Shown: piece after piece, positions 26,681 to 38,249 of the stretch
How positions within the stretch are numbered: position 1 is the first letter of the stretch
Layout of the letters: each line of letters begins with the position of its first letter
Assembly: GCF_900187615.1 (NCBI RefSeq)
Contig: NZ_FYDO01000030.1
Span: forward strand, 16,466 to 80,465
Length of the DNA stretch: 64,000 nt
From: Pseudomonas sp. Irchel s3f7
GTDB taxonomy: Bacteria; Pseudomonadota; Gammaproteobacteria; Pseudomonadales; Pseudomonadaceae
Direction: 5' to 3'
The notes under the pieces: model-generated
What the model was told of the DNA's origin: nothing
The model's database searches: none
The model's input: the letters and a program-made list of their open reading frames with translations, nothing else
Position numbers and translations under genes: made by a program

Positions 26681-26754
26681 TTGACACAGCGTTGTTCCTG
26701 AATGACGCCGTGGCGGGCCCGCTCGCCACCGTGGTTACGCTCGTCCGAAAAAAC

Positions 26755-26843
26755 CTGTAGGAGCGAGCCTGCTCGCGATCGCGGTTCAACATTCAGCCTC
26801 TGTGCAGGCTGACACACCATCGCGAGCAAGCTTGCTCCTACAG
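26755..26843. repeat. REPIN (GAGCGAGCYTGCTCGC type) between DUF2934 gene and glgX
   Basis: Arms CTGTAGGAGCGAGCCTGCTC and GAGCAAGCTTGCTCCTACAG are inverted around a ~40-base spacer. The element lies inside what is otherwise a tightly packed operon and ends 23 bases before the glgX start, so it may separate glgX expression from the upstream genes. Confidence 0.85.
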
Positions 26844-26866
26844 GTTAAACGTTTGCCGGAGATTTT

Positions 26867-29029
<2,163 letters not shown>

Positions 29030-29233
29030 AAGCGACCGGAGGTCCGGGAAAATGACGTCTCAGAGGGTTTCGCGACGCGACGAATAGCCATTCATGGACA
29101 ATACTCGGTGACGCGGCAATCCAGGATCGGGAATGCCGTACAGGTCATCAACCAGCCTTCACGGGTCTGACGGGCAGGAGTTGAACAAGCACCGCGCATG
29201 ACTGAAGGCCAAGCAGAACAAGGACGTAACCTC

Positions 29234-29992
29234 ATGAAATCCGTATCTATCCTCGAAACCGCCGCAGCCGCCCAGATCTGGAACAGCGCGGCACAGCTGG
29301 ACAACATCCCGGTCATCAATACCCAGTCCCTGGTGCCTGCCGGTGCGCGCGCCGTGTTCATTGCCCCGCACCCCGGTGATGAAGTCGTGACGTGCGGCGG
29401 CCTGCTGCAACTGCTCAGCCAACTGGGGCATCCCCTGCAATTGATCTCGATCACGGACGGCAGCGCCAGCCATCCGGGGTCTCAGCAATGGTCGGAAAAA
29501 CGCCTCAGCGTTTTTCGCCCACAGGAAAGCGTCGAAGCCCTGCGGCGGTTGGGGTTGCCGATGCATAGCCTGAAGTGGATCCGCGGCGGTTTCACCGACA
29601 ACGCCCTGGTTGAGCGCGAAGAACAGATCAGTCAGTTCATAGCCCGTTATTTGCGCCCCGGCGATGTGGTGTTCAGCACCTGGCGCGAAGACGGCAACGT
29701 CGACCACGACACTGTGGGTCGCGCCAGTGCAAAAGCCGCTGCCAGCATCGGCGCGTCATTCAACGAAGTTCCCGTTCGCGCCTGGCACTGGCCGGCACGG
29801 GATCGAGAACACATTCCATGGCATCGAGCGCGAAAGGTGCGTCTCGACACCTGGACCGTCGCCCGCAAAAGCCACGCCACCCACGCATACGCCAGCCAGC
29901 TCGAAGGCGAGCCCGCCCTCGGCCTTGCCCCCATGCTGCCGCGCGTGTTGCTCGAACGCATGCGTTTACCCTATGAAGTCGTCTTCATCTGA
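29234..29992 (+). CDS. PIG-L/LmbE-like putative deacetylase with altered active-site motif
   Basis: A 252-residue member of the PIG-L/LmbE N-deacetylase family, zinc enzymes that remove acetyl groups from N-acetyl sugars or sugar conjugates. The family motif HPDDE appears as HPGDE (FIAPHPGDEVVTCGGLLQ): the zinc-ligand His and Asp are kept, but the Asp that serves as general base in characterised members such as MshB is Gly. The distal zinc His is probably in NVDHDTVGRAS. Activity is therefore uncertain. The start at 29234 has AAGGA upstream; the frame extends back to 29198 without a ribosome site. It lies between glgX and an EEP-fold gene. Confidence 0.82.
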   Translation: MKSVSILETAAAAQIWNSAAQLDNIPVINTQSLVPAGARAVFIAPHPGDEVVTCGGLLQLLSQLGHPLQLISITDGSASHPGSQQWSEKRLSVFRPQESVEALRRLGLPMHSLKWIRGGFTDNALVEREEQISQFIARYLRPGDVVFSTWREDGNVDHDTVGRASAKAAASIGASFNEVPVRAWHWPARDREHIPWHRARKVRLDTWTVARKSHATHAYASQLEGEPALGLAPMLPRVLLERMRLPYEVVFI

Positions 29993-30077
29993 GCCCGTGT
30001 TTTGGGCGCTGGAAAACTGAACTGCCCGTCATCGCATCAGTCGCATGCATAAGCAGCCCTGAGTCAGAGGAGCCAAC

Positions 30078-30878
30078 GTGGCCAGTCATCCGAAGCAGCA
30101 GGCAACGGAATCGTTGCCGTTGGATCCCCCCGCCGCGATTCATCGGCTGTGCGTGCTGACGGTCAATACCCACAAGGGTTTTACCGCGCTCAACCGGCGC
30201 TTCATTCTGCCGGAGCTGCGTGAAGCGGTGCGCAGCACATCGGCGGATCTGGTGTTTCTGCAGGAAGTTGTCGGTGAACACGAGCGTCACTCCTCACGCT
30301 TTAGCGACTGGCCGCAAACCTCTCAATACGAGTTCCTCGCCGACAGCATGTGGAGCGACTTTGCCTATGGCCGCAACGCCGTGTACCCCAACGGCCATCA
30401 TGGCAATGCCCTGCTGTCGAAGTACCCGATCCGCGAATACCGCAATCTCGACGTGTCCATCACCGGCCCCGAACGTCGCGGCCTGCTGCATTGCGTGCTG
30501 GATGTCCCCGGCCATGCCGAAGTGCATGCGATTTGTGTGCACCTGAGCCTGCTCGAAAGTCATCGCCAACTGCAATTGCAGTTGCTCTGCCAATTGCTCG
30601 AATCCCTGCCTGAGGATGCGCCGGTGATCGTCGCCGGCGATTTTAATGACTGGCAGCTACAGGGCAACGCCACCCTCGCCCGCCACGATTACCTGCACGA
30701 AGCCTTCGAGCGCCACCACGGCCGACCCGCCAAGACTTACCCCGCGCGTTTTCCCTTGCTGCGCCTGGACCGCATCTACCTGCGCAACGCCAACAGTCAT
30801 AAGCCGCGAATCCTCGGGAATAAACCCTGGACGCATCTGTCCGATCATTTGCCGTTGGCGGTGGAAGTGCATCTTTGA
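30078..30878 (+). CDS. Endonuclease/exonuclease/phosphatase-fold protein (YbhP-like)
   Basis: A 266-residue EEP-superfamily protein, a metal-dependent fold used by nucleases and phosphoesterases. Recognisable elements are LTVNTHKGFTALN (Asn for metal or phosphate), VFLQEVVGEH (metal Glu), VAGDFNDWQ (Asp/Asn) and the terminal SDHLPLAVEV (Asp-His pair). Similarity of pattern is to E. coli YbhP, whose gene neighbours the cardiolipin synthase ClsB. Translation starts at GTG 30078 behind AGAGGAG. No phospholipase D-type cardiolipin synthase follows here, so a membrane-lipid role is only a guess. Confidence 0.82.
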   Translation: MASHPKQQATESLPLDPPAAIHRLCVLTVNTHKGFTALNRRFILPELREAVRSTSADLVFLQEVVGEHERHSSRFSDWPQTSQYEFLADSMWSDFAYGRNAVYPNGHHGNALLSKYPIREYRNLDVSITGPERRGLLHCVLDVPGHAEVHAICVHLSLLESHRQLQLQLLCQLLESLPEDAPVIVAGDFNDWQLQGNATLARHDYLHEAFERHHGRPAKTYPARFPLLRLDRIYLRNANSHKPRILGNKPWTHLSDHLPLAVEVHL

Positions 30879-31312
30879 ATTCAATGCGGCGCAGCGCAGC
30901 TGTGTTTCGTGATGCCGATACCCCATCGGCGACTCCAGCATTATCGACAGCAGCCAGCCACGGTGAACAAACGGCAACCCAGGCGTGAGGGCCCGCTGCC
31001 CATCGCGAAAAAGGCTCTAGCACGCAGTTTTTTTGACGTTTCATCTAACAAACAAGAGCTTAGAGACGCGCCGTAAATCAGTCACTTAAATGACCTGAAA
31101 TACCAATACCGCTTATCGGCCATTTTCTTGACGCAGCGGGTTGGGTCTTCTTGACTTCACGTTACTACCCCGGAAGTAACATCAGGACAAGCCATCGGCG
31201 CCCGTAAAAACGGGCAGCTTATGGCGTGCCCTAATCCATTCGGTCGCCCCTCACTCGGGGTAGGAGAGACGCCATAAGCGAGATCCAGCATGCGATTGCA
31301 AGGTAGACCTCC
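30879..31312 (+). promoter_or_regulatory. 434-base non-coding region with structured leader ahead of the barrel gene
   Basis: No gene is visible. Several inverted repeats are: a 20-base near-palindrome GTTACT-N8-AGTAAC (31161-31180); a hairpin GCCCGT/ACGGGC with an AAAA loop (31200-31215); and a long stem GCTTATGGCGT (31217-31227) with ACGCCATAAGC (31269-31279) enclosing a CCCC/GGGG hairpin (31247-31260). The last two would be in the 5' leader of the following gene, ending 33 bases before its ATG. The palindrome is a candidate operator. Confidence 0.5.
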
Positions 31313-32380
31313 ATGAAAACCACCCTCACCCCAAAAGAGATCAAAGTCACTTTTTGCACTGTCTCGAGTTCACTCCTGCTGTGTTCGTCCATGGAAGTGC
31401 AGGCCGACCCTGCCGAAGAAGACACCCTCCCGTGGTACCAGCAGGAAATCCCGACGCTCAGCCTGTCTACCCTTGCAACCACCTACCCTCACCAGTTCAG
31501 CGCCCGTCCCGACCTGCGAAGTTCGAAACTGACCGTCGAAGACGCCGCGCCTTCGGCCTGGGACCAACTCTATGGCCAGGCTTCACGCCAGGCGCAAACC
31601 GACTACCTGTCGCTGGACTCTGCCGGCCATGGCGCCAGTGACCTCAAGGGCCCGGCGATCCTGACCCTGCAAAGCACCAGCGGGCATACCCAGCGTGTGG
31701 GACTGGTGGGTGGCACACACCAGATTCAGTTCAATGGCAACGGCGTACGAACACCTGCCGCACTGTCCGATCCCGCCAGCGACATGCTCAACCTTCAAGG
31801 CCAGAGCCTGGGCGCCTATTGGAGCTTGACCGGGCCTCAAGGCTGGCACGTCGACTTGACGGCAAGCGGTGGCCGGGTCAACGGTTTCAGCCGCAATGAA
31901 CAAGGCGCCCGCCAAGCCACCGAAGGCAGCGCAGTGACGCTGTCGGTCGAAGGCGGCTTCCCGATCGGTCTGGGTGACAACTGGGTGATTGAACCCCAGG
32001 CGCAGTTGATCAATCAGCGCATCACGCTGGACACGCCCTACGCGGGCTCGGGCAACGCTTCATCCACTGACGTGACGTCCTGGAGCGGCCGGGTCGGTGC
32101 GCGTTTGAAAGGTAGTTACGACATCAGCGGTCTGCCCGTCGAACCCTACGTGCGGACCAACTTGTGGCACACGGTGTACACCGGCAACACGGTGACACTC
32201 GATGAAGTCGACAAGATCAGCAGCAGCCGCAAGTCGTCGACCGTCGAACTGGGCCTGGGCCTGGTCGCCAGGGTGACTCCGGCGGTGAGCCTGTACGTCA
32301 GCGCCGATTACAGCAGTGACGTGGATGACAATGATCTGAACGGGTTGATCGGCAGCCTGGGTGTGCGGATGCGCTGGTGA
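31313..32380 (+). CDS. Outer-membrane beta-barrel protein, autotransporter-domain-like without passenger
   Basis: A 355-residue exported protein. The N-terminal signal peptide is unusually polar at first (MKTTLTPKEIKVTF), then hydrophobic (VSSSLLLCSS), with likely cleavage at VQA/DP. From about residue 80 it shows alternating amphipathic strands and phrases common in autotransporter barrels (SLGAYWSLTGPQGWHVDLTASGG, VTLSVEGGFPIGLGDNWVIEPQAQL, WSGRVGARLKG). It ends in an aromatic residue (GVRMRW), as outer-membrane barrels do. Only ~45 residues precede the barrel, so there is no passenger to secrete. It is convergent with glgB. The function is unknown. Confidence 0.75.
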   Translation: MKTTLTPKEIKVTFCTVSSSLLLCSSMEVQADPAEEDTLPWYQQEIPTLSLSTLATTYPHQFSARPDLRSSKLTVEDAAPSAWDQLYGQASRQAQTDYLSLDSAGHGASDLKGPAILTLQSTSGHTQRVGLVGGTHQIQFNGNGVRTPAALSDPASDMLNLQGQSLGAYWSLTGPQGWHVDLTASGGRVNGFSRNEQGARQATEGSAVTLSVEGGFPIGLGDNWVIEPQAQLINQRITLDTPYAGSGNASSTDVTSWSGRVGARLKGSYDISGLPVEPYVRTNLWHTVYTGNTVTLDEVDKISSSRKSSTVELGLGLVARVTPAVSLYVSADYSSDVDDNDLNGLIGSLGVRMRW

Positions 32381-32405
32381 GGCTTGTATTGGCCGGGCTG
32401 ACGTT

Positions 32406-32470
32406 ATCGCGAGCAAGCTCGCGCCTGCAGGCATCACACCAAACCCTGCAGGAGCGAGCTTGCTCGCGAT
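32406..32470. repeat. REPIN-like inverted repeat between barrel gene and glgB
   Basis: ATCGCGAGCAAGCTCGCGCC (from 32406) and its near-perfect inverse ending at 32470 form a 26-base-armed palindrome with a 13-base loop. Orientation of the core is reversed compared with the other elements (TCGCGA outermost). It sits at the convergent end of two transcripts and could act as a bidirectional terminator or stabiliser. Confidence 0.8.
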
Positions 32471-32490
32471 GAACGCAACGCGGTTTCGGA

Positions 32491-34722
<2,232 letters not shown>

Positions 34723-34724
34723 GA

Positions 34725-37700
34725 CTACTCTCCACCAAGATCGGAAAAGGGTTTAAGCCCACTCAGTAATCCATACAAACCGTGCAACGGCACAGGTAGC
34801 CAGGTCGGGCGATTCTCAGCCTCGTAGGCTACTTCATACGCCGCTTTCTCCAAACCGAACAACGCCAGCGCGGCATCTTCACTGTCCGGATCTTGCCATG
34901 CATGGCCAAGACCGGCAGCCGCTAGCCGATAAGCGTCGACGAACGACTTCCGCGCCTCCTTCAAGTAGCGCTCGGCAACCCGCACGCGTGCCGCATCGGC
35001 CACCGCGGTGTTGTCGACGCTGTGCACGTTCATCGTCATCGCCGCAGCGTAGTCGAAGGAGCGCAACACGCCGCTGACATCTTTGTAGGGGCTGTGTTTG
35101 GCCCTTCGTTCATGCAGCGGTCGTGCCGGTTCGCCCTCGAAGTCGATCAGGTACGCATCGCCCTTGATCACCAGCACCTGCCCCAAATGCAAATCGCCAT
35201 GCACGCGAATCTGCAAGCCACCCGCGGTCTTTTTGCCCAATGCCTGGACATGCCCGAGGATGGCTTTTTTGTTGTCCAGCAAACGGCTGACCAGGGTTTT
35301 GTCCGCCGGGTCCAGTTCGTTTTGATGATGTTTGAGCAACGTCAACGCATGTTCGATTTGCGCCGCAACGTGCTTGGCCGAAGCCAGTGCATCTTTCTGT
35401 GTAGTGACCTGCGGAGCAAAGTCCGGGTTGGCACTCGGCGCCGCCAGCACCTGATGCATTTCCCCCAGGCGCTGGCCCAGCATGCCGGCGAAATCTTTCA
35501 ATTCGCCGAGCGCGTTGTAATGCTGTGCCTGTTCGGACACAGCGTCAGCCAGTTCATCGCGCAGCGCCCGCTCGAGGTTGTTCTGCGTCCATTCCCAGGC
35601 GTCGCCCTGGTTGCTCAAATAGCCTTGGGCGATCATCAGCAAATTGTCTTCACCGGCACCATCGCGACGCACCACGGCACCCAGCAGCGGCGAAATATGC
35701 TGGAAGCCCGCTGCCGTCAGGCAGGCGCTCATTTCCAGTTCCGGGTGCACGCCGGATGCGACTTTGCGGATCAGCTTCAACACCAGGCTGTTGCCGATCA
35801 CCACGGAACTGTTGGATTGCTCGGCGGACAGATAACGCACCGGCGATTCGGCGTTCAGGCCAAGTTTTTCCAGCTCGGCGGTGGCTTCGAAGCGAATGTC
35901 ACCCTCGCTCGACTGCAACACCGTGCCGGCCTGAATGCCTTGCAGCACGGCGTGGACAAAGGTTTCCAGACTGAAGGCATCCGTGATCAAGCCGACCTGA
36001 CGCACGCGCCGAACCCGAGACAGGGCCAATTGCTGCGGCAGCGCCGCGCCGACTTGCTCCTCCGGAATAAAGCCGAACGGCAACAGGTAACGGCTGGTCT
36101 GCCCAGCGCTGGTGACTTCGACTTCACTGAGCAACACCGGATGTTCCGAATCGCCAAAACGCACGCCGTAGGCCAGATTCACCTGTTCGATGGCCGTATC
36201 CTTGCCGGCGAACCAGCGGCGGTTCTGCAGCCAGCTCGGCAGGATCTGCTGCTCCAGCGCGGTGCGGGACGGCGCTTCGAGCAGTTCTTCCATGCGCTGT
36301 TTCAGCACCAGCGTGGTGAAGTCCGGCAGGCTTTGCGCCGGTTCCACATGCCAACTCGGCATCTGGTTTTCTGCCGCCAGGCCGAACCAGTAGAAACCGT
36401 AGGGCGGCAGCGTCAGCAGGAAACTCAACTGACCGATGGGCGGGAACGCGTTACCGCCCAGCATCTCCACCGGCACCATGCCGACGTAGGCCGACAAGTC
36501 CAGCTCTGCCGCCTGGGCACTGCGCGATACGTTGGCCACGCACAGAATGATTTCGTACTTGCCGTCCAGCCCGGTGTATTCGCGGGTGTACGCCAGAATC
36601 CGCCGATTGCTCGGCGACAGCATCTTCAATGTCCCGCGCCCGAACGCCTTGGATTGCTTGCGCACGGCGAGCAGACGCCGGGTCCAGTTCAATAGTGAAT
36701 GCGGATCGCCGGCCTGGGTTTCAACGTTGACCGACAGGTAGCCGTACTGCGGGTCGAGAATCGGCGGCAACACCAGGCTGGCCGGGTCGGCACGGGAGAA
36801 ACCGCCGTTGCGGTCGATCGACCACTGCATGGGTGTGCGCACCCCGTCGCGGTCGCCGAGGTAGATGTTGTCGCCCATGCCGATTTCATCGCCGTAATAC
36901 AGGGTCGGCGTGCCGGGCATCGACAGCAGCAGGCTGTTGAGCAGCTCCACGCGGCGACGATCACGCTCCATCAACGGCGCGAGACGGCGGCGAATCCCCA
37001 GGTTGATTCGCGCACGACGGTCAGCGGCGTAGTAATTCCACAGGTAGTCGCGCTCCTTGTCGGTGACCATTTCCAGGGTCAGCTCATCGTGGTTGCGCAG
37101 GAAAATGGCCCACTGGCAGTTGGCAGGAATATCCGGTGTCTGGCGCAGAATGTCGGTGATCGGGAAGCGATCTTCCTGGGCCAGTGCCATGTACATGCGC
37201 GGCATCAACGGAAAATGAAACGCCATGTGGCATTCATCGCCGTTCAGGCCTTTCTTGTCGGAGTCGCCGAAATACAACTGCGTGTCTTCGGGCCATTGAT
37301 TGGCCTCGGCCAGCAGCATGCGGTCGGGGTAATTGGCGTCGATTTCAGCGCGGATCTTTTTCAGGACGTCATGGGTTTCCGGCAGGTTTTCGTTGTTGGT
37401 GCCGTCGCGCTCGATCAGGTACGGAATGGCGTCCAGCCGTAGGCCGTCGATGCCCATGTCGAGCCAGTAACGCATGACCGACAGCACCGCTTTCATCACC
37501 TGCGGGTTATCGAAATTGAGGTCTGGCTGGTGGGAGTAGAAACGGTGCCAGAAGTACTGGCCGGCGACCGGGTCCCAGGTCCAGTTGGACTTCTCGGTGT
37601 CGAGAAAGATGATGCGGGTACCGTCGTACTTTTGATCGTCATCGGACCACACGTAGAAATCCCGCGCCGCCGAGCCCTTTTTGGCCTTGCGCGCTCGCTG

Positions 37701-38066
37701 GAACCAGGCGTGCTGGTCAGACGTGTGATTGATGACCAGTTCGGTAATCACCCGCAGGCCACGTTTATGCGCCTCGGCGATGAAGCGCTTGGCGTCGGCC
37801 ATGGTCCCGTAGTCGCTGTGCACACCGCGGTATTCGGCAATGTCGTAGCCGTCATCGCGACGGGGCGACGGGTAGAACGGCAACAGCCAGATGGTGTTGA
37901 CGCCCAGATCGGCGATGTAATCGAGCTTGGCGATCAGGCCGGGAAAGTCGCCGATTCCGTCGTTGTTGGAGTCGAAATAGGATTTAACGTGAACCTGATA
38001 GATCACCGCATCCTTGTACCAGAGCGGGTCCTTGATGAAGGTGGCTGCTTTGGGTTTCTTCGCCAT
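34725..38066 (-). CDS. treS: Trehalose synthase fused to maltokinase
   Basis: A 1113-residue bifunctional protein. The N-terminal ~540 residues are GH13 trehalose synthase (isomerises trehalose and maltose), with Asp212 (GLRLDAIPYL), Glu254 (LLAEANQWPE) and Asp327 (FLRNHDELTLEM). The C-terminal half is a Pep2-type maltokinase: VIGNSLVLKLIRKV supplies the ATP Lys, VHGDLHLGQVLV the catalytic Asp, and LIDFEGEPARP the Mg-binding Asp. The product, maltose-1-phosphate, is the GlgE substrate, and glgE lies directly upstream while glgB is 2 bases downstream. TreS and maltokinase occur as a complex of two proteins in mycobacteria; here the fusion enforces it. A 183-base gap with a REPIN separates it from glgE. 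Confidence 0.95.
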   Translation of the reverse strand: MAKKPKAATFIKDPLWYKDAVIYQVHVKSYFDSNNDGIGDFPGLIAKLDYIADLGVNTIWLLPFYPSPRRDDGYDIAEYRGVHSDYGTMADAKRFIAEAHKRGLRVITELVINHTSDQHAWFQRARKAKKGSAARDFYVWSDDDQKYDGTRIIFLDTEKSNWTWDPVAGQYFWHRFYSHQPDLNFDNPQVMKAVLSVMRYWLDMGIDGLRLDAIPYLIERDGTNNENLPETHDVLKKIRAEIDANYPDRMLLAEANQWPEDTQLYFGDSDKKGLNGDECHMAFHFPLMPRMYMALAQEDRFPITDILRQTPDIPANCQWAIFLRNHDELTLEMVTDKERDYLWNYYAADRRARINLGIRRRLAPLMERDRRRVELLNSLLLSMPGTPTLYYGDEIGMGDNIYLGDRDGVRTPMQWSIDRNGGFSRADPASLVLPPILDPQYGYLSVNVETQAGDPHSLLNWTRRLLAVRKQSKAFGRGTLKMLSPSNRRILAYTREYTGLDGKYEIILCVANVSRSAQAAELDLSAYVGMVPVEMLGGNAFPPIGQLSFLLTLPPYGFYWFGLAAENQMPSWHVEPAQSLPDFTTLVLKQRMEELLEAPSRTALEQQILPSWLQNRRWFAGKDTAIEQVNLAYGVRFGDSEHPVLLSEVEVTSAGQTSRYLLPFGFIPEEQVGAALPQQLALSRVRRVRQVGLITDAFSLETFVHAVLQGIQAGTVLQSSEGDIRFEATAELEKLGLNAESPVRYLSAEQSNSSVVIGNSLVLKLIRKVASGVHPELEMSACLTAAGFQHISPLLGAVVRRDGAGEDNLLMIAQGYLSNQGDAWEWTQNNLERALRDELADAVSEQAQHYNALGELKDFAGMLGQRLGEMHQVLAAPSANPDFAPQVTTQKDALASAKHVAAQIEHALTLLKHHQNELDPADKTLVSRLLDNKKAILGHVQALGKKTAGGLQIRVHGDLHLGQVLVIKGDAYLIDFEGEPARPLHERRAKHSPYKDVSGVLRSFDYAAAMTMNVHSVDNTAVADAARVRVAERYLKEARKSFVDAYRLAAAGLGHAWQDPDSEDAALALFGLEKAAYEVAYEAENRPTWLPVPLHGLYGLLSGLKPFSDLGGE

Positions 38067-38118
38067 TTGAAACTCCTGCTCAATTCAGTCGGGCAATTAT
38101 GCAAGCGACGCCGGCCCT

Positions 38119-38210
38119 CTGTAGGAGCCGGCTTGCCGGCGATAGCGGTGTATCAGGCCTCATCCATGTAGATTGATGCGCAGCCATCGCCAGCAAGCCG
38201 GCTCCTACAG
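38119..38210. repeat. REPIN (GGCTTGCCGGCGAT type) between glgE and treS
   Basis: Arms CTGTAGGAGCCGGCTTGCCG and CAGCAAGCCGGCTCCTACAG are inverted around a 45-base spacer. The core differs from the GAGCGAGC and GAGGGAGC types elsewhere in the window. It lies between two genes of one direction and may uncouple their mRNA stability. Confidence 0.85.
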
Positions 38211-38249
38211 GTCTATGTTGCCCTCTCGCCACGGGTGTCTGTGATGTAT

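Noticed and set aside
31196..31285. c-di-GMP, TPP, glycine or cobalamin riboswitch
   Set aside because: The conserved core sequences of these classes were not found; only generic stems are visible, so it is reported as unassigned structure.
35022..36695. 557-codon open frame antisense to treS
   Set aside because: Same reasons; the maltokinase and barrel motifs on the other strand are unambiguous.
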